Assembly: GCA_947496865.1 (NCBI GenBank)
Contig: CANMEE010000002.1
Location: forward strand, 744,001 to 808,000
DNA: 64,000 bases
Direction of reading: 5' to 3'
Source: an uncultured Sphingomonadaceae bacterium
GTDB lineage: Bacteria; Pseudomonadota; Alphaproteobacteria; Sphingomonadales; Sphingomonadaceae
A program made the translations under genes and the position numbers. A model generated the notes under the pieces. That model was not told the origin of the DNA, did no database searches, and saw nothing but the letters and a program-made list of their open reading frames with translations. Each line of letters opens with the position of its first letter. The stretch's first letter is position 1. Below are positions 1 to 10,672 of the stretch, piece by piece.

Positions 1-1653
1 ATTTTGAATCATATTCTGTACGAAATCACCATTGGCCAAATCACCCGCAGTGACATTGACGGAAAGCCGTAAAAACGAGAGGCTATCGGGCCATTTTGCG
101 GCCGTTGCAAAAGCCTGCTTGTGGATATGCAATGATAGAAGCTCCATCAAACCCGCCCGTTCCGCCACCGAAAATAGAGTGGCGGCACCCAGAAACCCAA
201 GCGTTGGATGGTTCCAACGCGCCAAAGCTTCAGCGCCAATCAATTGTCCGCCATCCACCTTTATCTGCGGCTGCAGGGCAATGGTAATTTCGTCGCGCTC
301 CAACGCATGGGCAAGATCGCTTTCCAACTGCTGCTCCAGCAATATGTCTTTTTCGGACGAACCGCTGATTTGGACGGGCAGCGCGTCGGACGTCATGGCC
401 TCAGCAAGTGCCAGTGTAGCGCGCCTAATCAATAGCGTTTCGTCCGCAGATTCCCGCACCGTTGCAACACCCGCACGCGCGACCAAGCCGATGTTTCGGC
501 CATCCACAGACACGCGTTCAAAATTTCGACTGAGCAGCTGTTCGGCATATTCTGCAAATTTTTTAGCTATATTGGCGGATCGGTCATCCAATATCATCGT
601 TACCACGAAATTCTGACCGTCCATTCTCGCGACGATATGTTCATCCGACGAATGATCTGCGGTTTCGACCATCAGACGTTGACCAATACGGCGCATAATT
701 TCGTCGCCCACTGCCCGGCCATAGGCAGCGTTGATCGTGCCAAAATTCTTCAGGCCAAATATAATGATACCCAGCCCATGCCCCTGTTCCAGACGCGAGC
801 GCATCCAGCCTCTTGCCGCCGAACCATTGCGCAGACCCGATAAGAGATCATAGCCAGCCCATCCGTGACCGCCACCGTCTGGGTTCACCCGTTCCAGACG
901 ACCATATATCCGCTCGCCGGAAACGTGCAGATGATGGATGACTTTGTCGCCATTTAACAAATGCACTACTGCCGCCTGAGCGGCCCCCGTGCGCAGCCGG
1001 CCCATCGCCCCGCGAACTCGGGATCGCTCTTCTCTGGATAATATTCGAAAAATGCCCGTGACGGGATAGCGACTAAAATCCACGTCTCCGAGATTTTCTT
1101 TCAGCTTGTCGCTTACCCAGCTTTGGCTGGCATCACTTTTTGAAAATGACCATCGTTCGTCAGCTTGCGATAGCAAGTGGTTGAAATTCTGAGCTGCTTC
1201 GGTCCCGCCCCGGATATTCTCCACATAACGATAGGCAAAATTTATCGCTTGCTGCAGATCGGCCTGGCTATTGGCAATGTCCAGGAAATGAGTGGCTCCT
1301 GCGTCATAGCATTTGCCTGCTATATTCTCCTCTGCGGTTTGATCGGCTAGCGCAAGGATCGCAATGCCACTCCCTTCGACCAGCGCGGCAATATCGACCA
1401 TCGCTTCGAGCCCGTCTGCAACCGCTTCACGTATATCTACCACAGCAATTAATGCATTGGATGATAGCAAGCGTGCCTGCAAACCAGCACGCCGGCGCGC
1501 AGAGCTGACACTCCATCCGGTGGCAGATATTTTGGCTGCCAGCGGGTCGCGGTCATGAAAGGACAGCAGAAAGAGATGCTTTATACCCTTGTGACCCGAT
1601 TCAGATGATGATGACTGCGTGACTGAAAATGCCCCTATTTGCCGATTCTTGGT
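1..1653 (-). CDS. EAL-domain signalling protein with degenerate GGDEF (C-terminus outside window)
   Basis: Probable cyclic-di-GMP phosphodiesterase or c-di-GMP sensor. Reading from about 1590 downward, the protein has a receiver-like N-terminal domain with a possible acceptor Asp in VVDIREA. A linker follows, then a GGDEF-fold domain whose signature reads MDGQNF instead of GGDEF, so cyclase activity is unlikely. An EAL domain begins near 280 with an intact GAEALARWNHP motif, and the window edge cuts it. The frame is open up to a TGA at 1654-1656 but has no ATG, GTG or TTG before the TTG at 1480-1482, which would remove half of the receiver. The true start is therefore unresolved: a non-standard start or a frameshift near the ATC repeat at about 1607. 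Coordinates give the open frame. It is divergent from moaA. Confidence 0.75.
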
Positions 1654-1772
1654 TCACGACGCTACGAGACCAATATCCTATTCTTTTCCATAGCGGCTAA
1701 ATCTTTATAGGCCGTTGCTTGCCCCCAAACAAAACGCTAGCATTTCGGCCAACTATTGAACGGAAATATATA

Positions 1773-2759
1773 ATGCTCGACGGATTTGGCCGGAAAATCG
1801 ATTATTTGCGCATCTCGGTTACTGACCGATGCAATTTCCGTTGCCAATATTGCATGTCCGAAAATATGACATTCATGCCTAAGAGCGAGCTGCTGACACT
1901 GGAGGAAATCACCCTGATTGCCGAACGGTTTATCGGTCATGGTGTCAAGAAAATCCGCCTGACGGGCGGCGAACCGCTTGTAAGACGGGATATGAGCGAT
2001 GTGATTCAACGGCTTGGACGTAAAGTTAAATCTGGTGACTTGGAAGAGTTAACGCTCACCACCAATGGTTCGCTACTGAGCGAATATGCCGACCATCTGG
2101 CCGCCAACCATGTGCGGCGTATCAATGTCAGCATGGACACGCTGGATCCCGCAAAATTTGCGGAGATAACCCGTGGCGCCAAGGTGGAACAGGTCTTGGA
2201 AGGCATTTCAGCGGCCCGCCAAGCCGGCATCAGGGTGAAAATTAACATGGTAGCAGTGCGAGACTTTAATCAGGATGCGCTGCTTCCAATGGCTGAATAT
2301 TGCGCAAAATATGGCCATGATCTTACCGTCATCGAAACGATGCCGCTCGGCGACGTTGGTGCAGATCGAAAATTGGAACATATTCCGGCTGAAGAATTTA
2401 TAGCTCCATTGGCGGACCAATATTCTCTAAACCCCATCGCGCACAAGAGCGCTGGCCCGGCTCGCTATGTGTCTGTGGAACCGCTTGGATTACGATTGGG
2501 ACTTATCACACCGCTTAGCAATAATTTTTGTGACAATTGCAATCGCCTGCGTCTGACCACGGACGGTAAAATATTTATGTGCCTCGGCCACAACGCACAT
2601 GTTGATTTACGAGCCGCAGTGCGCAATGAGGGGATTGAGGCTGTTGACCGGTTACTTCAAAAAGCTTTGAAGCTCAAACCGTTACGACACGATTTTAATG
2701 CGCAGTTGGATGGGTCCGCAAATATATTGGAGCGTCACATGAACGTTACGGGCGGATGA
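1773..2759 (+). CDS. moaA: GTP 3',8-cyclase MoaA (molybdenum cofactor step 1)
   Basis: Radical SAM enzyme that, with MoaC, converts GTP into cyclic pyranopterin monophosphate. From this start the N-terminal CxxxCxxC cluster is C20, C24, C27. The second C-terminal Fe-S cluster ligands (FCDNC followed by MCLGH) lie near residues 250-270, and the protein ends in the Gly-Gly tail typical of MoaA. I chose the ATG at 1773 because family members begin with MLDGFGRKIDYLRIS; an in-frame ATG 54 bases upstream adds an unconserved tail. The stop overlaps the nadK start by 4 bases (ATGA), so the two are probably translationally coupled. Length 328 aa is normal. Confidence 0.95.
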   Translation: MLDGFGRKIDYLRISVTDRCNFRCQYCMSENMTFMPKSELLTLEEITLIAERFIGHGVKKIRLTGGEPLVRRDMSDVIQRLGRKVKSGDLEELTLTTNGSLLSEYADHLAANHVRRINVSMDTLDPAKFAEITRGAKVEQVLEGISAARQAGIRVKINMVAVRDFNQDALLPMAEYCAKYGHDLTVIETMPLGDVGADRKLEHIPAEEFIAPLADQYSLNPIAHKSAGPARYVSVEPLGLRLGLITPLSNNFCDNCNRLRLTTDGKIFMCLGHNAHVDLRAAVRNEGIEAVDRLLQKALKLKPLRHDFNAQLDGSANILERHMNVTGG

Positions 2760-3529
2760 GTGATATAAAATGGGCATTAGTCGTGTCCCCTACCCCGCAA
2801 GCCCAGGAAGCGGGAGAAAAACTAAAGCCATTAATGGACTGGGTACCGATTGAAGAAGCCAATCAAGCCGTTGTTTTGGGTGGTGACGGTTTCATGCTGC
2901 AAACCCTGCATCAGATGCTTAACCGGCGAAAGATTATGCCCGTCTATGGCATGAATCTGGGTACCGTCGGATTCCTGATGAACAACTGGCATCAAGACGA
3001 TCTGATCAGCCGTATCGAAGGCGCTCGGCCGTTCAAAGTACGTCCTCTAAAAATGGAAGTTGAAACCATTTCCGGCGCGACCTTTGTCATGCCGGCCATT
3101 AATGAGGTCTCTCTTTTGAGAGAAACCCGGCAGACGGCCAAGCTGGAAATCGAGGTCAATAACCGAATCATGCTCGAAGAACTTGTATGTGATGGCGTTT
3201 TGATCGCTACGCCAGCGGGTTCAACAGCCTATAATCTATCCGCCAATGGCCCAATATTGCCGTTGGGATCGAATTTATTGGCACTAACCCCAATTAGTCC
3301 GTTCCGCCCGCGTCGTTGGAAGGGTGCTATTCTACCGGACAAAATGCCAATCAGTATAAAGGTGCTAAATGCCGAAAAACGGCCAGTCAGCGCGGTTGGA
3401 GACCAGCAGGAAGTGCGCGATGTGTCAAAGGTGACCGTCTCGATCGACCGCAATCAGACGCTGACGATGTTGTTTGATCCAGAGCATGCGCTTGATGACC
3501 GGATTGCCATGGAACAATTTGTTGTTTGA
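2756..3529 (+). CDS. nadK: NAD kinase
   Basis: Phosphorylates NAD to NADP in the cytosol. The GGDG motif (VVLGGDGFML) lies near residue 45, the conserved NE (AINEVSLLRE) near residue 120, and the ATPAGSTAYN motif near residue 165. The length of 257 aa matches the short alphaproteobacterial NadK. It overlaps moaA by 4 bases and is followed by tRNA-Asn 75 bases downstream. Confidence 0.93.
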   Translation: MSDIKWALVVSPTPQAQEAGEKLKPLMDWVPIEEANQAVVLGGDGFMLQTLHQMLNRRKIMPVYGMNLGTVGFLMNNWHQDDLISRIEGARPFKVRPLKMEVETISGATFVMPAINEVSLLRETRQTAKLEIEVNNRIMLEELVCDGVLIATPAGSTAYNLSANGPILPLGSNLLALTPISPFRPRRWKGAILPDKMPISIKVLNAEKRPVSAVGDQQEVRDVSKVTVSIDRNQTLTMLFDPEHALDDRIAMEQFVV

Positions 3530-3603
3530 TGGCTTGCGGCGAGCAAATGACATTGTTATAGGCGCGCTTCACAAAGAAAGTCTCGGTTAACAATCGAGCC
3601 TGT

Positions 3604-3678
3604 TCCCCGATAGCTCAGCGGTAGAGCGTTCGACTGTTAATCGAAATGTCGTAGGTTCGAATCCTACTCGGGGAGCCA
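3604..3678 (+). tRNA. tRNA-Asn (GTT anticodon)
   Basis: The acceptor stem TCCCCGA (3604-3610) pairs with TCGGGGA (3668-3674), followed by the discriminator G and an encoded CCA (3676-3678). The D arm, the anticodon arm with loop CTGTTAA (anticodon GTT) and the T arm containing GGTTCGAATCC are all present. A T-rich run follows at 3679-3690. No integrase or repeated 3' end is visible, so it is not serving as an attachment site here. Confidence 0.97.
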
Positions 3679-3749
3679 TTTTTTCCTTTTGATCTGAATA
3701 AGATAACTTCAAACGCAAATGCCGCATGCGTTAAACGAAGCCAGTCTAT

Positions 3750-4523
3750 CTAGTTGAACTGCTGCCACAGGATGCGCATAGCGACATAAAGGACTAACAG
3801 GGCCGTCAGTCGCTCTATCCATTTTTCAGGCAACGCTTTGCTGGCCAAAAAGCTGCCTATTTGTCCGCCAATAAGTACTGCTATGAAAAGCGGCCAATAG
3901 GGTAAGATCGCAGCGCCGCCTTCCGACCATTGCGATTTCATAAGTTGTCCCATCAGCCCGCTGACCGAATTCACGAGGATGAATACGCTTGCCGTCGCGG
4001 CTATTCTGCGGCCGTCTGCCCAATTAATCAGAAACAAAAGTGGTGCCAGAAATATGCCACCACCTATTCCGACCATTCCGGAAAGAAATCCAATTACGCC
4101 CCCCGCCGTCGGAGCGAACCATATCGCCCGTGGTGGCGGGGATTGAGATCCGACATGACGCTTACGGAAAAACGGCTCTGCCAAGAGTAGAACGCCAGCC
4201 ACGGTCAATGAAAGGCCCAACAAAATCAAAAAACTATCGCGATCAATCGCTAGGCGCCCCCCTGCCCAAGCAGCGGGTACTGACAGCAATAGGATCGGCC
4301 AGATCCTTTTCCAATCGATCAACCCACGCGTCTGAAATCGCAGGGTACCGCCGAGTACCACAATAATATTGCACAGCAGAGCAATGACAGGCAGCGTTCG
4401 GTAATCCACATCGGCAAGCGCTAGCAGCGCGATATAGGTAGAACCGCCGCCAAAACCGACAGACGCATAAAGCGTCGCCGTCAGCAGGAAGAGCAGCGCG
4501 AGACCAGCAATGCCAAAAGCCAT
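3750..4523 (-). CDS. TSUP / TauE-SafE family membrane transporter
   Basis: Polytopic inner-membrane protein of 257 aa with about eight hydrophobic segments. It shows the glycine-rich signature of the family in both halves (ASVGFGGGSTYIALL near residue 20 and GMVGIGGGIFLAPLL near residue 150). Family members export sulfite, sulfoacetate or related organosulfur anions; the substrate cannot be read here. It starts 32 bases downstream of the secA stop and may be co-transcribed with secA. Confidence 0.88.
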   Translation of the reverse strand: MAFGIAGLALLFLLTATLYASVGFGGGSTYIALLALADVDYRTLPVIALLCNIIVVLGGTLRFQTRGLIDWKRIWPILLLSVPAAWAGGRLAIDRDSFLILLGLSLTVAGVLLLAEPFFRKRHVGSQSPPPRAIWFAPTAGGVIGFLSGMVGIGGGIFLAPLLFLINWADGRRIAATASVFILVNSVSGLMGQLMKSQWSEGGAAILPYWPLFIAVLIGGQIGSFLASKALPEKWIERLTALLVLYVAMRILWQQFN

Positions 4524-4555
4524 GTCAGGTCTCGCCCAGCGCGCGGGTCACAGGA

Positions 4556-7282
4556 TCAATATTTACCGTGACAATGCTTATATTTACGGCCCGAACCACA
4601 TGGGCAAGGGGCGTTACGACTGACACCATCAAAATTAACATCATCGGAAACCGCGCTGCCGGATTGACGTGGCGGCAAAGCGGTAGAAACTGTACCCAAT
4701 GTGCCACCATCGATATCATCGCTATTATCTTCGCCGGTAAGCGGATCAATATGCGTGGTCAGGAAGTCTGGAAGTTCCGGCAATTCCGGCACTTCAATTT
4801 CCTCTTGGCGATGGAACTGACTGACCGCGATGGTCTTCGTTACACTCTCTCGAATAACTTCCAGCATACGTTCAAAAAGACCAAAGGCTTCTTTCTTATA
4901 CTCATCAAGCGGCTTTTTCTGCGCATAGGCCCGCAAGAATACCACCTGACGCAGCGCATCCAACGTCGCGAGATGCTCTTTCCAATGATGATCGAGCGAT
5001 TCCAGCAATATTGACTTTTCGATCTGCACCCAGATTTCCGGATCAATCTGGTCTACCTTCGAATTGAAATCGGCATCGGCCAGTTCTGCTATACGCGTTT
5101 CGATAATTTCGGGTTCAACGGCGTCTTCTTGTAACCACGCGTCAATATCAGGGGTCAGTCCAAAAACCTCTTCGACCCGTGTCTTGAGAGTCTCTATCTC
5201 CCATTGCTCGGGATAGCTTCCCGGTGGGCAGCTGTCAGCAACCATCGCGTTGACAGTCTCAAGCCGCATATCTTCAACAACGTCACCAACGGTCTCAGCA
5301 TCCATAATTTCAGCGCGCTGCTCGTAAATCACTTTGCGCTGATCATTCATCACATCATCATATTCAACGACCTGTTTCCGCGCTTCATAATTACGGGCTT
5401 CGACTTTTTTCTGTGCTGTTTCAATGGCTTTAGAGAGCCACTTTCCGCCAATTGCCTCACCGTCTTCGAGATTTTTGTTCATCATTTTGGCGAACATGGT
5501 CTCTGTCCCGAAGATGCGCAAAAGATCATCTTCCAGACAGAGGTAGAAACGGCTCAGACCAGGATCACCCTGACGGCCCGAACGGCCGCGAAGCTGGTTA
5601 TCGATCCGGCGGCTTTCATGCCGTTCTGTACCCAATACGAATAAACCGCCCGCCGCGCGTACTTCTGCGCGCAGGGCCCGGACTTCTTCCTCGATTTTGG
5701 CAATGGCTTTGTCCCGTTCAGGGCCTTCTTCCATGTCTGCCAGTTCGTGCTCGATACGGAAATCAATATTACCGCCAAGCTGGATATCGGTCCCACGACC
5801 GGCCATATTTGTTGCAATCGTCACGGCCCCGGGACTACCGGCCTGCGCAACAATTTGCGCTTCTTGCTCATGAAAGCGGGCATTGAGGACGTTATGGGTC
5901 ACATCTTCTTTTTTCAGAAAATCTGACAGAAGTTCGGATTTTTCAATCGATACCGTTCCTACCAGAACAGGTTGCCCTTTGTCGCTATGCTCTTTGATTT
6001 TCTTGGCAATGGCGGCGAATTTGTCGAGCGTATTCTTATAAAACTCGTCATTTTCATCCATCCGGAGAATGGGTTTATTTGTCGGGATCGTCACGACATT
6101 CATTTTGTAAATTTCAAAAAATTCTGCCGCTTCGGTCGCTGCCGTTCCGGTCATGCCCGACAATTTGGGATACATGCGGAAATAATTCTGGAACGTGATT
6201 GAGGCCATCGTCTGGTTTTCTGGCTCAATCTGGACGCCTTCTTTGGCTTCCACAGCCTGATGCAGACCGTTGGACCAGCGCCGTCCGTCCATCATGCGGC
6301 CAGTAAACTCATCAATGATGACAATCTTGCCGTCATTCACAATATAGTCGGTATCCCGCTTACGCATGACATTGGCCATCAGGGCCTGATTAAGGTGATG
6401 CACAACCTGTGTATTTTCAAAATCATAGAGGTTGTTGCCTTCTAGCAATCCAGCCTCTTCGAGCAGCCGTTCGGCCTTCTCTGTCCCCTCTTCGGTCAGG
6501 GAAATATTTCGGCTTTTCTCGTCCTTCTCGTAATCTTCTTCTGTAATGCTCTGAACAACCTCGTTCACCGACACATACAGCTCTGACTTATCATCCGTGG
6601 GGCCAGAAATGATCAATGGCGTCCGCGCTTCGTCAATTAAAATTGAATCGACTTCATCAACAATCGCGAAGTTAAATGGCCGTTGCACCATCTGGTCACG
6701 GTCATGTTTCATATTGTCGCGCAGATAATCAAAACCAAATTCGTTATTGGTGCCGTAGGTAATGTCCGCGGCATAGGCCTCGCGCCGTTGTTCTTCGCTA
6801 ATGTTTGGAATGATAGTGCCAAGAGTCATGCCCAGGAAGTTATAGACCTGACTCATCCACTCGCCATCACGGCGGGCCAGATAGTCGTTTACCGTCACAA
6901 CATGGACGCCTTTGCCTTCGATCGCATTGAGATAACAGGCCAATGTCGCGACAAGCGTTTTACCTTCACCCGTGCGCATTTCGGAGATTTCGCCGCGATG
7001 CAAAACAATACCGCCAACCATCTGCACATCATAATGACGCTGGCCCAAAGTCCGCTTCGCTGCTTCACGGACAACCGCAAATGCCTCTGGTAAAATATCA
7101 TCCAGTGTTTCACCATTTGCCACCCGTTCTCGAAAATAGGGCGTTTTCGCCGCCAGATCTTCATCGCTAAGTGGCTCTATTTCTGGTTCAAAAGCGTTAA
7201 TCTTATCAACCACTTTCATAATGGTTTTTACGTAACGGTCGTTGGATGACCCGAAGAAGGATTTGGCAAAGCCGCCGATCAT
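4556..7282 (-). CDS. secA: Preprotein translocase ATPase SecA
   Basis: Motor ATPase that drives unfolded preproteins through SecYEG. Visible are Walker A (MRTGEGKT), the [14 protein letters not shown] region, motif VI ([13 protein letters not shown]), and the C-terminal zinc and SecB-binding motif [14 protein letters not shown] at the very end. From the ATG at 7282 the protein is 908 aa and begins [16 protein letters not shown] as SecA does; an ATG 39 bases upstream adds an unconserved extension. The secG gene lies 30 kb away in this window. Confidence 0.96.
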   Translation of the reverse strand: MIGGFAKSFFGSSNDRYVKTIMKVVDKINAFEPEIEPLSDEDLAAKTPYFRERVANGETLDDILPEAFAVVREAAKRTLGQRHYDVQMVGGIVLHRGEISEMRTGEGKTLVATLACYLNAIEGKGVHVVTVNDYLARRDGEWMSQVYNFLGMTLGTIIPNISEEQRREAYAADITYGTNNEFGFDYLRDNMKHDRDQMVQRPFNFAIVDEVDSILIDEARTPLIISGPTDDKSELYVSVNEVVQSITEEDYEKDEKSRNISLTEEGTEKAERLLEEAGLLEGNNLYDFENTQVVHHLNQALMANVMRKRDTDYIVNDGKIVIIDEFTGRMMDGRRWSNGLHQAVEAKEGVQIEPENQTMASITFQNYFRMYPKLSGMTGTAATEAAEFFEIYKMNVVTIPTNKPILRMDENDEFYKNTLDKFAAIAKKIKEHSDKGQPVLVGTVSIEKSELLSDFLKKEDVTHNVLNARFHEQEAQIVAQAGSPGAVTIATNMAGRGTDIQLGGNIDFRIEHELADMEEGPERDKAIAKIEEEVRALRAEVRAAGGLFVLGTERHESRRIDNQLRGRSGRQGDPGLSRFYLCLEDDLLRIFGTETMFAKMMNKNLEDGEAIGGKWLSKAIETAQKKVEARNYEARKQVVEYDDVMNDQRKVIYEQRAEIMDAETVGDVVEDMRLETVNAMVADSCPPGSYPEQWEIETLKTRVEEVFGLTPDIDAWLQEDAVEPEIIETRIAELADADFNSKVDQIDPEIWVQIEKSILLESLDHHWKEHLATLDALRQVVFLRAYAQKKPLDEYKKEAFGLFERMLEVIRESVTKTIAVSQFHRQEEIEVPELPELPDFLTTHIDPLTGEDNSDDIDGGTLGTVSTALPPRQSGSAVSDDVNFDGVSRNAPCPCGSGRKYKHCHGKY

Positions 7283-7389
7283 GATGATTTCCGATATTTT
7301 AAGAGATATTGGGCCTATCAAAAGCCCAGTTTTGTCTGAATTTAGAGATGATTAGGGACAAATCAACATAGTGACTGTCCAGAAAGCAG

Positions 7390-7677
7390 CTAGGGCGCGC
7401 CTTCTTCATGCTCCAATTTATCACCGATCGTCCAACCTATTGATGATACAGACCAGATCGGTTTACTATCGTTTTCGTCGCTGGCCATCGCGGTAAAGGG
7501 TTTTTCGCTTTGTATAAATGCCCTGGCTGCGTCGTCCCAATCGGGAGATGTAGATAGCTCAACCGCAGAAGCCGCTTCATTGCCGGCTGTTTCCGTCGCC
7601 ATAGCAGTCGCCGGCGTATTGACGCCCACTGCATTGAACAGCAGCAACATAAAACTTGCAATATAGACGTTCATCAA
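7390..7677 (-). CDS. Small exported protein of unknown function
   Basis: 95 aa. The N-terminus is hydrophobic (residues 3-20) and ends in an Ala-rich stretch with a plausible signal peptidase I site (TPATAMA). The mature part is acidic, with a WDDAARAF segment and no recognised motif. It lies in the same direction as secA, 107 bases upstream of it, and is divergent from argJ. No function assigned. Confidence 0.5.
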   Translation of the reverse strand: MMNVYIASFMLLLFNAVGVNTPATAMATETAGNEAASAVELSTSPDWDDAARAFIQSEKPFTAMASDENDSKPIWSVSSIGWTIGDKLEHEEGAP

Positions 7678-7732
7678 TAAGCCCTGTGAAGAGTTAATCG
7701 CTTTAGCAAACCAATAGATAAAGGCAAGTTAA

Positions 7733-8962
7733 GTGTCAGAACCTATATCGCCTCTTGCCCCCACCCGGATCGCTGAACTACCGGAAATTGCTGGTGTCAC
7801 GCGCCGAATTGCACGCGCACAATATAAGCAATGGGATCGCTGTGATCTCACATATATAGAATTGACCGAAGGAACATCGGTCGCAGGCGTCCTAACCCAA
7901 AGCAAATGCCCCTCCACCGAGGTTGAATGGTGTCGCAAGGCTCTGCCGGGCGGCAAAGCCCGGGCGCTAGTGGTCAATGCCGGCAATGCCAATGCTTTCA
8001 CCGGCGCGCGCGGCATGGAGGCAGTGCAACGGATATTGGCGCTCACGAGCGATTATTTGGACTGCGGTGAAGAAGAGATATTTGTTTCCTCCACCGGTGT
8101 GATTGGCGAACCCTTGCCCAAAGACAGGGCTGAGGCTGGTCTGGTCGCGGCGTTCAAGGCCGAAGCCTGTAGCTGGCAACAAGCTGCCGCAACGATCATG
8201 ACAACAGACACTTTTCCCAAAATGGCGACGGCGAGCGCCGTTATCGGCGGAAAAATTGTCCATCTGAACGGCATCATCAAAGGGTCAGGTATGATCGCGC
8301 CGGATATGGCGACTATGCTTGGTTATGTATTTACCGATGCGACGGTCGATGCTGGCCTGCTACAAGACATGCTCAGCGCAGCGACGGCCAAAAGCTTCAA
8401 CTGCATAACGGTCGATAGTGACACATCAACCAGCGACACCGTCCTCGCCTTTGCCACGGGACAAAATGATGCCCCTTCGCTTCAGTCGTTTGACGATCCC
8501 GGCGCTGACGCATTTCAAGCGGCCCTGAGTGATTTATGCATGCAGCTGGCTCATCTCGTTGTCCGTGACGGCGAAGGCGCCAGTAAGTTTATCGAAATAG
8601 CTGTGACCGGAGCTCAAAGTGATGAAAGCGCAAAACGCATAGCGCTGTCGGTCGCCAATTCTCCACTCGTGAAAACCGCTATTGCTGGAGAAGACGCTAA
8701 TTGGGGCCGCGTCGTCATGGCCGTTGGCAAAGCCGGCGAACCTGCAGATCGTGACAAGCTATCCATTGGGTTTGGCGGCGTTACCGTGGCTCGCGATGGA
8801 TTGGTTGTTCCAGATTATGACGAAGCGCCGGTCGCAGAGCACCTGAGAGGCGAGGAAATTGATATCAGCGTCGATATTGGCATAGGAGGCGGCAAGGCCA
8901 CCGTCTGGACCTGCGACCTGACCCACGGATATATTTCGATAAACGCCGATTACAGGAGCTGA
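7733..8962 (+). CDS. argJ: Bifunctional ornithine acetyltransferase / N-acetylglutamate synthase ArgJ
   Basis: Recycles the acetyl group between N-acetylornithine and glutamate in arginine synthesis. The precursor self-cleaves before a Thr; the motif PDMATMLGY is present with T194 as the predicted nucleophile. The second conserved block VNSPLVKTAIAGEDANWGR is near residue 300, apart from an A for V at its start. Translation begins at GTG 7733 with AAGG 9 bases upstream. 409 aa is full length. The next gene starts one base after the stop, so argJ, the GST-like gene and the phosphatase form one operon. Confidence 0.94.
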   Translation: MSEPISPLAPTRIAELPEIAGVTRRIARAQYKQWDRCDLTYIELTEGTSVAGVLTQSKCPSTEVEWCRKALPGGKARALVVNAGNANAFTGARGMEAVQRILALTSDYLDCGEEEIFVSSTGVIGEPLPKDRAEAGLVAAFKAEACSWQQAAATIMTTDTFPKMATASAVIGGKIVHLNGIIKGSGMIAPDMATMLGYVFTDATVDAGLLQDMLSAATAKSFNCITVDSDTSTSDTVLAFATGQNDAPSLQSFDDPGADAFQAALSDLCMQLAHLVVRDGEGASKFIEIAVTGAQSDESAKRIALSVANSPLVKTAIAGEDANWGRVVMAVGKAGEPADRDKLSIGFGGVTVARDGLVVPDYDEAPVAEHLRGEEIDISVDIGIGGGKATVWTCDLTHGYISINADYRS

Positions 8963-8963
8963 A

Positions 8964-9863
8964 ATGACCGAAGTCATATTGCATCACTACGAAAACTCTC
9001 CCTTTGGACAAGCCATGCGGCTCGCGCTCGGCCTGAAGGGCATTGACTGGAAGTCTGTCCAGCAGCCTGACATTGTGCCGAAACCGGAACTCAGCGCTCT
9101 AACAGGCGGATATGAACGCATTCCGGTATTGCAAATTGGCGCCGATATCTATTGTGATACAGCCGTGATTGTTGACGCGCTCGAGGCACTTAAGCCCGAA
9201 CCGAGCCTTTATCCAAAGCCTCTTGGGTTTGCCGGTCGGATGATTGCCACATGGTCAGGCGGCCTGTGGTTTATGCCAGCGGTCGGTGTCGCATTGGGCA
9301 CCAATCCCGCCATTGTCAGCGAAGAATTCTGGGAAGACCGGGCCAAGCGTTTTGGCATGGACCGCCGGAAATTCTTGCCCATGGTACCGCATCTAACCGG
9401 ACAATTTGAAGCCGGAGCAGCGTTGGTCGCTGAAGCCTTGGCAGATGGGCGAGACTATATCAGCGGCGACGCCGCAGGACATGCGGACTTAATGCTCTAC
9501 ATGAATATTCGCTTTGCTGGTTTTGCTGGTCGCAAGCCGTCGGACTTTGGTTCTGCTGTCGCAGCTTGGTATGATCGCATTGATGATATTGGCTATGGAA
9601 ATTTCGAGGAATGGACCGGCCAACAGGCAATAGCCTATGCCAATGCTTCGCAACCCGTCGACAGCGGCTCAGTCGATCAAAATTCCGGCTTTTCCCAAGG
9701 TGACAGAGTTTCAGTCAAAACCGAGACGCCAGATCCCGCCGCGGTCAACGGAATGTTGATTGGTCTCAATGACCGCGAAATTATTATCCAGCGCAAAGAC
9801 GAACAAGCCGGAACGCTGCATATCCACTTCCCGCGTCTCGGTCAGATCTTGTCACCCGCATGA
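8964..9863 (+). CDS. Glutathione S-transferase family protein with extra C-terminal domain
   Basis: 299 aa. Residues 1-80 form a thioredoxin-like GST N-domain (HHYENSPFGQAMRLAL, then YERIPVLQIG with the cis-Pro, then CDTAVIVDALE). Residues 90-210 are the helical GST C-domain. The last 60 or so residues (GDRVSVKTETPDP onward) form a separate beta-rich segment not found in ordinary GSTs. Substrate unknown. It sits between argJ (1-base gap) and the phosphatase (4-base overlap). Confidence 0.75.
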   Translation: MTEVILHHYENSPFGQAMRLALGLKGIDWKSVQQPDIVPKPELSALTGGYERIPVLQIGADIYCDTAVIVDALEALKPEPSLYPKPLGFAGRMIATWSGGLWFMPAVGVALGTNPAIVSEEFWEDRAKRFGMDRRKFLPMVPHLTGQFEAGAALVAEALADGRDYISGDAAGHADLMLYMNIRFAGFAGRKPSDFGSAVAAWYDRIDDIGYGNFEEWTGQQAIAYANASQPVDSGSVDQNSGFSQGDRVSVKTETPDPAAVNGMLIGLNDREIIIQRKDEQAGTLHIHFPRLGQILSPA

Positions 9864-10672
9864 GCATGTCCGTCCTTGATCATTCCGTGCAGAACATCCT
9901 GCGGCAGGTGGCCAAAGAAGTGGTGCTGCCATATTATCAAAACCTTCAGGCGTCAGACATTCAGGAAAAATCCCCTGGCGATCTTGTCACTATAGCCGAC
10001 AAGCTTAGTGAAGAAATGCTCGGCGAAAAGCTTGGAGCATTGATCCCTGAAGCCGCCATTGTCGGCGAAGAAGCCTGCGCTGCTGATCCAGCTGTCATGG
10101 ATCACTTGGCTGACGACCAAGCATGGATTATCGATCCGATTGACGGGACGGGAAATTTTGCAGCTGGAAAATCACCCTTCGGAATGATTGTAGCTTTGTC
10201 CCAAGCCAACGAAACTGTTGCAGGCTGGCTCTACGATCCTTTGGCAGACCGCATGTGCTATGCCGCCAAAGGTAAAGGTGCCTTTCTCAACGGGGAAAAA
10301 CTCTCAGTTTCTAATGCTCCAAAAGGAAAGCCGATCGCGGCGATGGCCACTGGTTTCATGACGTCACAGCAGCGCGACAAGCTTTTGGCCGCAGCTGATG
10401 GACATTATCAAATGGTCGATATTCCGCGCTGTGCCGCCGAACAATATCCGCGCTTGGCGCTCGGGAGCAACCATATTTCCACGTTCGAACGCAGTCTGCC
10501 ATGGGATCATGCCGCTGGCATATTATTTCTCAATGAAGCTGGCGGGAAAGTGGCGCGCTGGAATGGCGATCGATATCGGCCTGCAGACCGCAAAACCGGA
10601 TTGCTCGGGGCCTCATCGCCTAAATTGTGGAATGAGGCCGCCGAGCTTCTGGGGGACGTCTTTAAGGCTTAA
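9860..10672 (+). CDS. Inositol monophosphatase family protein
   Basis: Mg-dependent sugar-phosphate phosphatase fold, 270 aa. The metal-binding motifs are GEEAC near residue 70, DPIDGTGNF near residue 92 and [15 protein letters not shown] near residue 213. Family members include SuhB, CysQ and histidinol phosphatase; the sequence does not fix the substrate, although the position behind argJ could fit an amino-acid pathway. It overlaps the upstream gene by 4 bases (ATGA). Its stop overlaps the stop of the convergent trxA. Confidence 0.85.
   Translation: MSMSVLDHSVQNILRQVAKEVVLPYYQNLQASDIQEKSPGDLVTIADKLSEEMLGEKLGALIPEAAIVGEEACAADPAVMDHLADDQAWIIDPIDGTGNFAAGKSPFGMIVALSQANETVAGWLYDPLADRMCYAAKGKGAFLNGEKLSVSNAPKGKPIAAMATGFMTSQQRDKLLAAADGHYQMVDIPRCAAEQYPRLALGSNHISTFERSLPWDHAAGILFLNEAGGKVARWNGDRYRPADRKTGLLGASSPKLWNEAAELLGDVFKA

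Noticed and set aside
32..616. 194-codon plus-strand frame at the window start
   Set aside because: It is antisense to the EAL gene, Ser/Ala-rich, and has no domain signature; a shadow of the real gene.
1654..1772. Molybdenum cofactor riboswitch before moaA
   Set aside because: No paired elements resembling the Moco aptamer could be found in the 119 bases.
3604..3750. tRNA-Asn as an integration site
   Set aside because: No duplicated tRNA 3' end, integrase or foreign gene block is visible on either side.
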